DNA of 64,000 bases from Coccinella septempunctata (lineage: Eukaryota; Arthropoda; Insecta; Coleoptera; Coccinellidae): NCBI RefSeq assembly GCF_907165205.1, contig NC_058196.1:4382501-4446500 (forward strand), given 5' to 3'. Positions 10,201-20,424 of the stretch are shown one piece after another. How positions within the stretch are numbered: position 1 is the stretch's first letter; the number at the start of each line of letters is the position of its first letter. The translations under genes were made by a program, and so were the position numbers. The notes beneath the pieces are model-generated. The model did no database searches, had not been told where the DNA came from, and worked only from the letters and a program-made list of their open reading frames with translations.

Positions 10201-11833
10201 TGAAATGAAATCAGTTGAACAAAACTCTGATTCTGTAAGAACTACAAGTCCAGTACAGAGTAGCTCCAACAATTCTGTTGATAAAATAAGTGCTACAAAT
10301 ATGTTAGAAAATGTTTCAGTTAGCTCTCAGATAAATAATGAGATAGAATATGAAGAAATATCCCAGCTAGATGATTTTGATGGCAATGAAACCAGTGGAC
10401 TTGATATGCCGCAAATTTCAGTTAATGCCACAATTTTGAATCCATTTGGTTTTGTATATGATACAAAAATCTATCAAACAAGTAGAACACCTCAAACATA
10501 TCTGGAAGCAATGACATGTTCAGAAAGTAGTAAATGGATTACTGCCATTCAGTCCGAACTTGAAGCTATAAACCAACATGAAGTTTGGGAAATTGTGGAA
10601 AGAAAACAAGTTTCTAGGAATTGGCATGTTGAACAGTTGGATGTCAAAACAGCATTTCTTCATGGTGAAATTGATCGACCAAAATATGTAAGTGTTCCTG
10701 AAGGAATCAATCTTGATAAATCAAAGGTAATATTGAAGTTACGAAAAGCTCTTTATGGATTATCTATAGCACCGAAATGTTGGTTTATGACACTTGATAA
10801 TTTTCTGAAGGATTCTGGTTTTGAATCAAATTTACGAGAACCATGTTTATATAAGAAAAAGGAAGATAGTAATATCGTTTTGATTTTAGTATATGTTGAT
10901 GATCTATTAATTACAGGTAGTTGTAGAAACCTTATTCAGGAAAATGTGAATATGTTGAAGTCACGTTTTAAGGTAAAACAATTTGGCTTTCCTACAAAAT
11001 TTCTTGGTTTAGAAATCACTAGATCAGAAAATCAGTTGTTTCTTCATCAAACACAGTTTGTTAATGAAATGTTGAAAGAATTTCGAATGGAAAACTCAAA
11101 TTCAGTTGACACTCCTTTAGTTCCTCAAGGAAATCATAAAGTTCCGGAAGTAACGAATGAAGCAGATTTTCCGTATAAGAAAGCTATAGGTTCCCTACTG
11201 TATTTAAGTATGTTCACAAGACCTGATATATCCTTTGCCGTAGGTTATTTGGCTAGATTCCAAGCTAATCCACAGCAGTATCATTGGACATTAGTTAAAA
11301 GAGTTTTCAGATATTTGAAAGGTACAAGTCAGTTAGGTCTAAAATTCACAGTAGGATCTCCAATTTTGTCATGTTATTGTGATGCAGATTTTTCAGGTGA
11401 TAGGTGTGGTCAAAAGTCGACCACAGGCTTTGTGATTTTTGCATTTGGTAATCCTGTTGTATGGTGCTCAAAACTTCAATCAACAATAGCACAAAGTTCA
11501 GCAGAAGCGGAATTTATTGCACTTACTCATGCTACTAATGAAATTCTATTTTTAGCACAATTATTAGAAGAGACTGTGGGTCTCAGAGCATTTCCAGTTA
11601 ATATATATGAAGACAATGAAGCAGCAAGACGTAACTGTCTGGCTAGCACAAGTAAAAGCCGCTTGAAGTATGTGGAACGTAAATATTTATTGATTCGTCA
11701 ACACGTAAGAGATAAGAAAATTAATATTGTGAAGATCAATACCAATGATCAGATTGCTGACATTCTAACAAAACCATTGAATGCAGCAAAGCTCACTAAG
11801 TTTCGTGATTACCTTGTATTCTATGAGGTTTGA
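7202..11833 (+). CDS. Copia gag-pol polyprotein (RT with internal gap)
   Basis: 1,543 codons in one frame. Gag occupies roughly residues 1-430. It contains an unusual run of CxxC pairs at about 282-350, then the zinc knuckle CFFCHKKGHEKKDC at about 418. Protease active site VDSGASHH lies near 459. Integrase shows the HHCC finger from about 650 and D716, D780, E816 (approximate). RT begins near 1109. It jumps from VERKQVSRN to WHVEQLDVKTAFLHG, so about 65-70 residues normal for Copia RT fingers are absent at about 1139. The catalytic YVDDLL box is present near 1230. RNase H (DADFSGD, SSAEAEF, EDNEAA) closes the protein. The gap is in frame, so the polyprotein is translatable but probably lacks normal RT function. 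Confidence 0.93.
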   Translation: MFNQEEMIEMDQSDASERSTMGVPENIFAMLTNTNFVKMLAEQINNLNPPATSTGSTVSEQSVEKVNIPTFIIPQFENSDKLRGHSNFRSWKQRVERDIRALGRSQFLLHNMGGPECNMSLEEKNMYNAQVLQYLEASLQHAPRAVIESEESAAEAFKKLIQMFGKNDVQKMVEVLDNFGKITFYPKMNPVNFVSQFEKGVQEFKELGFPLDPKIIVGYFLHKIKDANGFLAFFTTMATLPEETRTYEFVKNAFLEVANSQYFKEAENSMYKNESNDSLDICSECFGITGENLNTEINEVYTVCSFCIDDPIGECTFANPNSVSVLCIKCGKRDDNNCCDFCLENRSDRTNRDGSKKEKYPAKRSPYFKEKRAEKSPYTLDQLEKIKKMTPAEKREASCRKCGLMFHKSNTCVNTERFCFFCHKKGHEKKDCRKLKDQKSSKSLFDLNNFGMFATFLVDSGASHHVVNVQNILLNYQAYKEPISVVLASETESTMSMGQGTLPLLVQFGKSSHIVHLANVQYVPEVRDNILSVRAFNIQFGTSLVLNANNGFILSRKLRRKISLLFVSDGVYRISARVNPGDTSSINKINVNKVESINKQLSSKDNSSFKMKLSVIKPNKKVNNSRRETRKLRKRFTRNQLKMLAQEGSMWHRRMGHISSSYLGKLPNVVQGVKELTYNLSTGNCTICSKAKMTRKTCAKERDRATRACEILHSDLLTVNPPTHYTKKKYILIVLDDYSRYAQIFLMKQKSETFKFLKSALNYLQSLFPSPGQFRKLRCDNGTEFISESCQQVLDQFGIQIQLAEPYQHEHNGTAERFNRTLQERARALLFESGFPNTFWGFAFSTACYLYNRTPHSSLDFLTPYEKLYGKQADLQNIRIFGSQAEVRNENVPKGKKLNARSSTMYLIGYTDTGYLLYDPKTCKTITSCNVLINEELTYKSYESKLSVPSDELTVSSESVESSENVSVTPSVGNSVASITDISVVPPTGNSVVSVANNPVEMKSVEQNSDSVRTTSPVQSSSNNSVDKISATNMLENVSVSSQINNEIEYEEISQLDDFDGNETSGLDMPQISVNATILNPFGFVYDTKIYQTSRTPQTYLEAMTCSESSKWITAIQSELEAINQHEVWEIVERKQVSRNWHVEQLDVKTAFLHGEIDRPKYVSVPEGINLDKSKVILKLRKALYGLSIAPKCWFMTLDNFLKDSGFESNLREPCLYKKKEDSNIVLILVYVDDLLITGSCRNLIQENVNMLKSRFKVKQFGFPTKFLGLEITRSENQLFLHQTQFVNEMLKEFRMENSNSVDTPLVPQGNHKVPEVTNEADFPYKKAIGSLLYLSMFTRPDISFAVGYLARFQANPQQYHWTLVKRVFRYLKGTSQLGLKFTVGSPILSCYCDADFSGDRCGQKSTTGFVIFAFGNPVVWCSKLQSTIAQSSAEAEFIALTHATNEILFLAQLLEETVGLRAFPVNIYEDNEAARRNCLASTSKSRLKYVERKYLLIRQHVRDKKINIVKINTNDQIADILTKPLNAAKLTKFRDYLVFYEV

Positions 11834-12862
11834 TTTGCATGAAAATATCCAATCCAAGCATAAGATGATAACCAAGTAATAAGTCATAATGATTCAATAT
11901 TATAGGAAGAAAATGAGAAAAGTCAACGACAAACTCAAAACATGCTCTGTTTGATCAAACATTTCATAAGTAATATTAATTTTTTCTTTTCAGTCATTAT
12001 GTATACCTTACCCGAGTAGTGTTATAAATGATCTTCGATCTCAAACATACTCTGATAATGAATTCTGTTGTTTATCTTAGTATCCTGAAAGGATCTTCGA
12101 TCCCTTAGGTACTTTGGTAATATGTCTGTTGAGTGTTTTATCTGTATATTGTGGAAAGGTTCTTCGTTCCTGGAAACATAATCTGATAATACTCAAAATT
12201 TGTTGTATATTTGTTCGAGTTATATTGGAAGGGTCTTTGGTCCCTGGAGATATAATTTGATGAATATACATGTTGAAGTGTTCATTTGAGACATGTAGGA
12301 AGGGTCTCCGGTCCCTGGATACATACTCTTACGAATACTAGTGTCTTGATTTGGAAGGGTCTCCGGTCCCTGGAAATGATAGATGCGAAATCCAAAATTC
12401 TGACCACATGTGTGTAATGAATTAATCATGTTAGTCCGATATGATGGAACATACTATGTATGTGATCAGTCATGTCATTTATATGTTGATCTACTATGTG
12501 ATATGCATGCATTATGGCATATGTATCTGTTGATCAGTTTCAGTTGATATGATGGTATAATATCACTTGTGGGAAGGGTCTCCGGTCCCTGGACACAATG
12601 TATTGATACCATACCAAATATTAAGGACAGTTGGTTCGCTATAAGGAACCCTATTCCATTGCCTCACAGCAACAGCTCTGTATGGTTCCACTGACAATCC
12701 TGTTGTAGGTTTAAGGCTTGATTTATATAAATTCAAATAAAATACTGTCTACCATTGTATACTTTATATATATATTCTATATTTCTTAGTTTATCGAAGT
12801 CAGTTAAATGGAACTTTCAGTTTTCTGTTGATTAGTTGTCAGGTCCTCAGTTTGGGAGGGGG
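11834..12862 (+). other. Copia 3' non-coding segment with seven spaced stem-loop motifs
   Basis: A motif close to GGAAGGGTCTCCGGTCCCTG recurs at about 12030, 12085, 12153, 12227, 12298, 12353 and 12572, mostly 55-75 bp apart. Downstream copies are better conserved than upstream ones. AGGG and CCCT within each copy can pair as a small hairpin. The text between copies shares ATAYTCTGATAATR-like words. No protein is encoded here. Confidence 0.7.
12851..12862 (+). promoter_or_regulatory. Copia polypurine tract
   Basis: TTTGGGAGGGGG directly precedes the 3' LTR, the expected place for plus-strand priming. Confidence 0.8.
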
Positions 12863-13165
12863 TGTTGAAGTAAGAACTGCTGGCCAAAGTTGATTTGGGA
12901 CCAGTCCACTTCTATAAAGCAACCTGCTGACAACTAATATTATGTTCGGCCTAATGCGCAAGCGCAACTAAGTTAGGTACACGTGCTATTAATGGTGCAG
13001 AAGCCAGTTCTGTCGGGAATGCGAATAGATAAAGGCTACTCTCACTATTAATAGTTTCAAGCGACCATCGGCCATTTTGTATTATTCACCTGTGTGTTAA
13101 ATATATCTTTAAATAAACTTTGTTAAAAACCGTCTCATCAGTGTTTAAGAGTATCCACCCTCACA
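12863..13165 (+). repeat. Copia 3' LTR
   Basis: 303 bp, by eye identical to 6773-7075, followed by the AAATA target duplication. Confidence 0.93.
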
Positions 13166-13541
13166 AAATATATGCACCACACACTGGAACAAGAACTAGA
13201 CACTATACCTCAAATGTAGTTCAACAAGCTAAAGCCAAAATATTCACAAATTTACAAAATATGCCGAGTCCACTTCAAAATCCACTGATTACAGATTAAT
13301 GAGTTTCTCTTAGATATTCTGTTCTGATTCAATATTTCGCTGTGTGTTACTGAAATGAAACTCAAAAAATAAATGTTTCGGTCTTTGGGACGAAAGTTCC
13401 AGAGTAAAAAAAGGAATAATTATGAGAGGGCGGAACATCTGGGTTTCAACACAGTCAGTATGTACCTACTCTCAATAAGAGCGGAGACCGACATGGCAGC
13501 AATACAAGGGTATATCTTTGCATACACATTCCTGTTATTTT
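13166..13541. other. Right unique body of the inverted-repeat element
   Basis: Continuation of the host element after Copia. No supported coding region and nothing recognised. Confidence 0.5.
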
Positions 13542-14650
13542 CAACATCCCTTATTTAAAGTACAATGGACATCCATAAAACGTCCATTTTTTAAAGTACA
13601 GTTAATGTCCAGAAATGTACATCCTACGAATGTTGTGAAATGAATAATTATAGATACTAGAAAATGATACATCCAGTTGTTGTACAGAAAAGTACAATTT
13701 CTGGAAGTACATATTTATAACCAGATCCGAACATCCAAAAGATGTACATTCATGGATAATTAACGTTGATCCAAAATTGTACGTTGAATGGACGTACACT
13801 AACATACAATTTCTGATAGTACAATTAAGATCCAAATTTGTATATCCATAGGATGTCCAATAAGGGACGTATATGGATGTTTGTCCAACATCCCTTATTT
13901 GAAGTACAATGGACATCCATAAAACGTCCATTTTTGAACGTACAGTAAATGTCCAGAAATGTACATCCTACGAATGTTGAGAAATGAATAATTATAGATA
14001 GTAGAAAATGATACATCCAGTTGTCGTACAGAAAAGTACAATTTCTGGAAGTCAAATTTATATCCAGATCCGAACATCCAAAAGATGTACATTCATGGAT
14101 AATTCACGTTGATCCAAAATTGTACGTTGAATGGACGTACACTAACATACAATTTCTGATAGTACAATTAAGATCCAAATTTGTATATCCATAGGATGTC
14201 CAATAAGGGACGTATATGGATGTTTGTCCAACATCCCTTATTTGAAGTACAATGGACATCCATAAAACGTCCATTTTTGAACGTACAGTAAATGTCCAGA
14301 AATGTACATCCTACGAATGTTGAGAAATGAATAATTATACATAGTAGAAAATGATACATCCAGTTGTCGTACAGAAAAGTACAATTTCTGGAAGTACATA
14401 TTTGTATCCAGATCCGAACATCCAAAAGATGTACATTCATGGATAATTCACGTTGATCCAAAATTGTACGTTGAATGGACGTACACTAACGTACAATTTC
14501 TGGTTGTACAATTTAGATCCAGATTTGTATATCCAGAGGATGTCCAATAAGGGACGTATATGGATGTTTGTCCAACATCCCGTATTTAAATTACAATGGA
14601 CATCCATAAGACGTCCATTTATGAACGTACAGTAAATGTCCAGAAATGTA
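13542..14650. repeat. Tandem repeat, 3.2 copies of a ~344-bp unit
   Basis: Units start at CAACATCCC at 13542, 13886, 14229 and 14573, giving lengths 344, 343 and 344 bp and a partial fourth copy. The units are well over 90% alike by eye. They share GGACGT, GTACAT and GTCCAT words with the minisatellite at 5.5 kb, so both halves of the inverted-repeat element grew from related sequence. Confidence 0.92.
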
Positions 14651-14726
14651 CATCCATTGGACTTCCATATAAGGTCCGTGGACGTTTGTACTTCATTTGG
14701 ATATAAAATGGACGTCCATTGGACGT

Positions 14727-14741
14727 CATGTGCTGTATGGG
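14727..14741 (-). repeat. Right 15-bp terminal inverted repeat
   Basis: CATGTGCTGTATGGG, partner of 5414-5428. The resumed RT frame starts three bases further on. Confidence 0.8.
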
Positions 14742-14743
14742 TT

Positions 14744-15415
14744 ATCTATAATTATGCTGTGGACGGTGATCCCTTGACTAGACTCGAGAAAATCAAAGAT
14801 TTAGGTGTATCATTTGATAGATCTTTAACCTTTAATGATCATATTGATGAAGTAGTTAAAAATTCTTATAAGATGCTTGGGTTCATTTTGAGGAACACTA
14901 GAGAGTTCACAAACTTTAGAACATTAAAAATCCTATTTGATTCATATGTTATATCTAGACTTGAGTATTGTTCGGTTGTTTGGAATCCTAGTTATTTGTG
15001 TCAACAAAGAAAGATTGAAGGTGTAATCAAGAAATTTCTTAATAATGTTAACTTTATATTACGTAAGAGTAAAAATAGTTTTAACAATAATTTAAAAAAT
15101 TATAATTTAATAACACTAGAAAATAGAAGATTTATTGCTGAAATAGTTTACCTACATAAAACTATCACAAATGAAAATACTGACAGTGCTACACTTGATA
15201 AATTACTTTTCTCAGTACCGAGGATTAATGTGAGATCTCATTCTACATTCTATTTACCTTGCCCTAGAACAAATTATATGAAATTTTCTCCAATACATTC
15301 AATGTGTGATAAGTACAATAGGGTTCAGGATGTATGTGATTTGTTTTCGCACTCAACATCTCAAATAAAGCGAAAACTGTATGACTACTTCTATGATTCA
15401 ATAATTGCAACTTGA
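14744..15415 (+). pseudogene. Reverse transcriptase C-terminal part (non-LTR element 1)
   Basis: Resumes the frame broken at 5413. It starts IYNYAVDGDPL and passes through KDLGVSFDRSLTFNDHI and SRLEYCSVVWNPS, blocks found after the RT catalytic core of Jockey/CR1-like elements. The stop is TGA at 15413-15415, followed by a T-rich stretch and a 230-bp 3' UTR. Confidence 0.85.
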
Positions 15416-15645
15416 GAGTTCAAACTTGATTTCAATTTTTTTTTTTTTTTTGTTTCATTCTTTTGTTGATGATTTCAATTATGTATTGTATATTCAAGAA
15501 CCGTAATGGTTAAAATTGAATCGGATTGATAATTATTAGTGTACAATTGTTATTAGTAATAGCCGACTCAAGAATCGGAAACTAGAATACTTGTATTGTG
15601 GAATCTGTATGAGTTGTATCAATAAATAAATAAATAAATTGAGAA

Positions 15646-15725
15646 CATTTCAAAACTTATCGTATGGTTTTATAGTCCTGATTCAATATTTTCAACTCTT
15701 TCCATATTTGAATGATCGCTTTATT
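15646..15725. repeat. Diverged local repeat, partial copy 2
   Basis: CTTATCGTATGGTTTTATAG, GATTCAATATTTTCAACTC and a following CTTTATTC block match 3.87-3.95 kb and 20.49-20.54 kb. It directly follows the tail of non-LTR element 1, so that element may have inserted next to or inside a copy of this repeat. Confidence 0.45.
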
Positions 15726-15804
15726 CTTTCTGTTTGCTCTTCTGAATTCAAATCAATATAAAAAATGTTAATAATAATAATACAAATAATATAATCGTCA
15801 GGGC

Positions 15805-18800
15805 ATGTCTGGAGCCGGCGCTGGACATGACAGCATGCGGGACGTCGGTGGCAGGATGTTGAGGAAGCGGGCTCCTGCTGCAGAAGAAGCTACAGCTCCA
15901 AAGCAACAACAGCAACCAACGAGTCCAATTCAATTGCCGACTCGAACCGCTGAAGGTGCTGCGCAGGATATTCAGCCAGTGCTTACCCAAGCGGGGTTAG
16001 TTAGAAAGCGCATGAAGTGGACAACGTCCATGAATGAAACTATTGTGCGCATATATAACTCCATCACGGGACTAGGGCAGAACACGAACAACTATAGGAA
16101 AAGGCTCCATGAGGAATTCTGCAACGCCTACCCAAATATAAATGTCACTGAACAACGGGTGGCAGACCAGTACCGCGTAATTCTGAGAAATGAACTAATA
16201 CCAATGGCCAGAATCGACGCAATTAAACAAGAACTTCAGCGTCCGCCAGTAACAGAGAGCGACACCAACATCTCTGATGAGATTCACATGCCTGGGCAAC
16301 AACAGCCAGAAGAAATTGACGCTGAAAGTCCATCTTGCAACCCAAGTGAGGCAGAACACCAGGACGATAGGGAAGAGCTCCACCGACAAATTGACTCTGA
16401 GATGAGGAGATATTTTGCCGAATTGGAAGGAACAGATCCTCTTCATCGAATAGCACCTCCCCGACTCAATACATCCAAGAATATGTCACTCATAATCGAC
16501 ATCTTGAATAAGGACGTTTTACCTGAGTACCTACAGAATGGCAGTTCATTGGAATATCTTCATCTAGTTTTTTACTGTGCAGCGCTAACGACGGCTAAAA
16601 TCATAGGGGCAAAAATGCGCCGAACGAACAACGATGGTCCAAAATTACACAAATTATATGCGCCACCATGGCAGAAACGTCTTCAACACAAAACAGAGAG
16701 ACTAATAAGAGACATTGGACGACTGACGGAGTACGTGAACGGAAATCGCGGAAGGAAGGTTGTGAAAGCTGCCAAAGAAATCATGGATAGAAACAGAACA
16801 CACACAGAACGAGAGACTGAGAATGCTTCAGCTCACCACTGCCTCGACACTCTGAAGCAAAAGCTAATTCTGTATGCAGAACGCCTGAGAAGATATAAAA
16901 GCAATTATAGCCGGAAAAGAGACAACAATTCATTCGAAAAGTCGGAAGAAACTTTCTACCGGTCACTCACATCGTCTGATGGAGAAAATGGAAAGTTACC
17001 ACCAAAAGAAGCCATTGAACAATTCTGGACCGAACAATTATCAACGAAACCTCAGTTCAATGGAGATACCGGATGAATTGAAGATGAAAAGTCTGAAGCT
17101 GTAAAATATGAGCCGATACAACATGACATAATCACAATTGAAGAAGTAAAATCAGCTATCAGAGGACTACACAACTGGAAAACACCTGGGCCTGATGGAT
17201 TACAGAACTTCTGTATCAAGAAACTTTGGATCATGCATGACAAATTGACCTCCGCAATAAATGATGTCATTGAAAATCCTGAAAGAATGCCAATATTCCT
17301 TACACATGGCACAACGTACCTGTTACCTAAAGGCCAAAGGAATACAGAAGACCCATCCAAATACCGACCAATCACATGTCTTCCAACGATGTACAAATTA
17401 ATCACATCGTGCATTTCAAATCGAATTCACAACCATTGCGAAAGGAATAACATCATCGCCATGCAACAAAAAGGATGCACCAAAGAGAGCAGAGGGTGCA
17501 AAAAACAGCTAATAATTGATTCAGTTATCGGCAATCAAGCGTTCTCCAAGCGATGGAATCTTTACGCTGCGTACATAGACTACAAGAAAGCATTCGATTC
17601 CATACCTCACGAATGGCTCTTGACTATCTTGAATATTTACAAGGTGGATCCCAATATTGTTAAGTTCCTGAAAAACGCTATGTCAACCTGGCGTACTAGT
17701 CTTCAAATGAAAGCCGCATATGGCTCCATTACGACAGGACCTATTCCAATAAGACGCGGAATTTTCCAAGGGGATTCGCTGAGCCCTCTGTGGTTCTGCA
17801 TGGCTCTGAATCCCTTGTCTCATAGATTGAACTCTACGGACTACGGATTTGCCATCAAAAGCGGCAGTAGAACTATGATGAAACTGAATCATCTCCTCTA
17901 CATGGACGATTTGAAACTCTTCGCATCTACCAAAAAACAAATGCAACAGATGCTGAAAATGGTGGAAGGATTTTCGGAAGACATCAAAATGAAGTTTGGA
18001 TTAGAAAAATGTCGACTGCTCAACATAACGAGATGGAAAATAGAAGATGGTACGTTCAAACTCAGAGAAGGTGCAGAAATTGAAGCATTGAAGGAAGGAG
18101 ACACATACAAGTATCTGGGCATAAAATAGGCAAGAAAAATCAATCAGATCCAGATGAAGAAAGAACTAACGGAGGAGTTCACCCGAAGATTGAGAAGGAT
18201 AATGAGAACTGGCCTTTACAGCAAGAATCTGATAAAAGCTATCAATACCTACGCTTGCTCGGCGCTGAGCTACTCATTCGGTATCATCTCTTGGACCACC
18301 ACCGATTTAGCAGCCTTACAAAGAAAAATAAGGACGATGCTCACTAAACACAATAAACATCACCCCAAAAGCTCAATAGAACGGACCGAGCTGCCACGAC
18401 ATCTTGGGGGTAGAGGAATTGTTGATTTGTCCAACCGTATGACCCAGGAAATTGAAGGACTTCGAAAATATTTTCTGAGCAAGGCTGCTTCGTCAGAACT
18501 CCATCGAGTAGTTTGTGTTGCTGATACTTCTACACCGTTAAAGCTACAGCAGGACCACTTGGAAACCGTCGAACACTCTGCAGAAAGTAAAATGCAGAAA
18601 CTGATTGGCAAACCTTTGCATGGGAGGCACCAGAACGAGGTCAACCATGATTACGTCGACATTTCTGCGTCGAACTACTGGTTGACTTCCGGAAGGTTGT
18701 TTCCTGAGACAGAGGGCTTCATGCTTGCCATCCAGGATCAGGTGATTCCAACAAGGAACTACATGAAATATATCGCCAAGGATGCCTCAGTGGCGGATGA

Positions 18801-19533
18801 TAGCTATCGTTATGGCTGTGCGACACATGAAACTATCCAGCACATCACCGGGGGATGTCAGAAGTTCGCGGGCACGGAGTACAAAAATAGACATGATGCC
18901 GTTGCGAAGATTCTTCACCAAGAATTGGCACTAAAACACCAACTTCTAAGTTCGAAAAAGGTTTCTTATTACAATTACCATCCGGATGCTGTATTGGAAA
19001 ATGAACATCACAAGCTCTATTGGGATCGCACGGTTCTCACAGACCGGAAAATAACCCACAATAGACCAGACCTCATATTGCTCAATAAGGATGAGGACAC
19101 AGCACTTTTCATCGATGTGGCGATTCCAAATAATAACAATCTTCTAGATAGGCACGCTGAAAAAATTTCAAAGTACAGAGATCTCGAGGAGCAAACCAGG
19201 AGACAGTGGAAGCTGAAAGATGTCAAGACCATCCCTATTGTCATATCATCTACAGGCCTGATACCGAAGAAACTACTGGAGAACTTGAGGAAACTTCAGC
19301 TGGACGAAAATATCTCTAGAGTGATGCAGAAGGCGGTACTGCTGGGAACGGCGAGAACTGTACGCAAGTACATGGGAAATTCAGAGGAACACCGTCTGCT
19401 CCGACAGGAAGTGCGGACGGAGCAGGAATCCAACTTACAGCAGGGATCCGAGGAGCGACCTGAACCCGACCAACACCACGAGCCCGAAAACCTGGAAAGG
19501 GCTCCAACAGAGCTTAATCCTTTTGATATCTGA
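15805..19533 (+). pseudogene. R4/Dong-type polyprotein with two in-frame stops
   Basis: 1,243 codons in one frame, broken only by TGA at 17074-17076 and TAG at 18127-18129. Both could come from single-base changes. Residues about 70-140 (KWTTSMNETIVRIYNSI and onward to VTEQRVADQYR) look like a Myb/SANT-type helix bundle. RT: WKTPGPDG, KYRPITCLP, DYKKAFDSIPH, GIFQGDSLSP, LLYMDDLKLF (YMDD near 699). The C-terminal CATHETIQHITGGC is a CCHC-type finger (CX2HX4HX4C) near 1003. PDLILL...TALFIDVAIP near 1087-1106 is the PD-D core of the restriction-like endonuclease. The reading beyond the stops keeps family motifs, so decay is recent. Confidence 0.85.
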
Positions 19534-19576
19534 GATATCTGGGATAAGTGAATTTTCCTCTGAAGAGGAGTGTGAA

Positions 19577-19588
19577 AGCCGCAAGGCT
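19577..19588 (+). other. 3' UTR hairpin with GCAA tetraloop
   Basis: AGCC-GCAA-GGCT forms a perfect 4-bp stem with a GNRA loop about 45 bp after the stop and 27 bp before the inferred element end. It could serve as the RNA feature recognised by the RT; that is inference. Confidence 0.45.
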
Positions 19589-19664
19589 AAAGTCATAAAG
19601 CTCTGTTTGATAATAGGCAGTGATTTCTCTGAATTTCAGGATTTTCATAATTTTCAATAGAGAA

Positions 19665-19805
19665 TTACTCAATTTTTTCGGAACGTTACTGTAACCATTT
19701 CTATACTTATATATCTGCATTATTTTCTTCGATTGAGACCATTTCAAATTTTAACGTATGATTTCATAATTGTGATTCAAAATTTCCAACAATTATAAAA
19801 TTTCA
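19665..19805. repeat. Diverged local repeat, copy 3
   Basis: CAATTTTTTCGGAACGTTAC, then ACCATTTCAAATTTTAACG, then GATTCAAAATTTCCAAC, in the same order as copy 1 at 3.76 kb. It follows the 3' end of the R4/Dong element. Confidence 0.5.
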
Positions 19806-20424
19806 ATTCTGACTTTATTCATTTTATTTACCTTTGGCATTCATAAGACTGTTTTTTTATTTAATGCTTGTGGACTTTGAGTAGTTGAACATCTACACGG
19901 TTCTTCAAAATTACATGCAGAATCAAAATAACCCAAAAACATTATTCCTCTTCAAGAATATTGATTTTTCGTGAGGTAATATGCTTTCGACGAATGAAAT
20001 AGAATGTTCTCGAAACTCCAGGTCAAAACCTGATCGAAAGTTAATGCGTTTTCTCAAAATTCTGCATCCCTACTCTTTCACTAGATAACGTCATGTTCTG
20101 AAATTCTATTCAGTATAACTCTGTTCGCTCTTTTGAGAGGTTGAAAATCTCGGCGAATTCCTCAGTGTCTTCTCGATCATTGGCAAAAATGTGTGAATTT
20201 TTTCATTCAGAATACCGTATCGATAAAATTTGAAAATGAGGTTAACTAATGATTGGTACGAGAAGTTGATGTAAGTAGTGTATATTCAGCATGACTTCGA
20301 ATTAATTAGTGTAGAAAAAGTTGTTAACATCAAAATATTTTTCATTCAATCAAGTCTCCAGAGAATTTCAGGTTTCTTATATTTCCCACTAATCAATTTT
20401 TGAATCTGTTTGAATAGCCACTCT
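19806..20424. other. Intervening sequence, nothing recognised
   Basis: AT-rich, no open frame of note, no terminal repeats or RNA gene seen. Confidence 0.45.

Larger units (their letters stand above)
6773..13165 (+). mobile_element. Copia-type LTR retrotransposon, recent insertion
   Basis: Two 303-bp LTRs read identical by eye, begin TG, end CA, and are flanked by the 5-bp duplication AAATA (6768-6772 and 13166-13170). The order is LTR, primer-binding site, leader repeats, one gag-pol frame with protease, integrase, RT and RNase H, a 1-kb 3' non-coding segment, polypurine tract, LTR. Integrase ahead of RT defines the Ty1/copia order. Identical LTRs mean very recent insertion. The RT has an internal gap, so this copy may have moved with help from another. 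Confidence 0.95.
5414..14741. mobile_element. Non-autonomous inverted-repeat element, itself split by Copia
   Basis: Left end CCCATACAGCACATG (5414-5428) and right end CATGTGCTGTATGGG (14727-14741) are perfect 15-bp inverted repeats. The insert is flanked by TT on both sides (5412-5413 and 14742-14743). Removing the insert and one TT puts the two halves of the RT frame back in phase, which fixes the borders. Without Copia the element is about 2.93 kb and has no recognisable transposase. Its body is built from repeats rich in GGACGT, TGTACA and GTCCAT. Superfamily unknown; the 2-bp flank duplication does not match TA or TTAA classes. Confidence 0.7.
4190..15645 (+). mobile_element. 5'-truncated non-LTR retrotransposon, split by a 9.3-kb insertion
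   Basis: The two halves are 4190-5413 and 14744-15645. The left half begins inside the region just before the reverse transcriptase, so the endonuclease is missing (5' truncation, typical of target-primed insertion). The right half carries the end of the same protein, a 3' UTR and an ATAAATAAATAAATAAAT tail at about 15620-15640. The start near 4190 is approximate. The RT is of the Jockey/CR1-like general type; the exact clade cannot be fixed by eye. Confidence 0.75.
15766..19615 (+). mobile_element. R4/Dong-clade non-LTR retrotransposon
   Basis: A single long frame with an N-terminal DNA-binding-like region, a central RT and a C-terminal restriction-like endonuclease, the arrangement of the early-branching R2/R4 group. 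The 5' side is TTAATAATAATAATA and the 3' side ends near TTTGATAATAG, consistent with the known preference of Dong-type elements for TAA repeats. Both borders are inferred from those repeats. The 3' UTR is about 80 bp. Confidence 0.75.

Noticed and set aside
7804..10272. Minus-strand frames inside Copia gag-pol
   Set aside because: Antisense shadows of a 1,543-codon frame with clear domains.
12025..12595. Minus-strand 64- and 69-codon frames over the Copia stem-loop array
   Set aside because: They follow the repeated motif and have no start context or domain.
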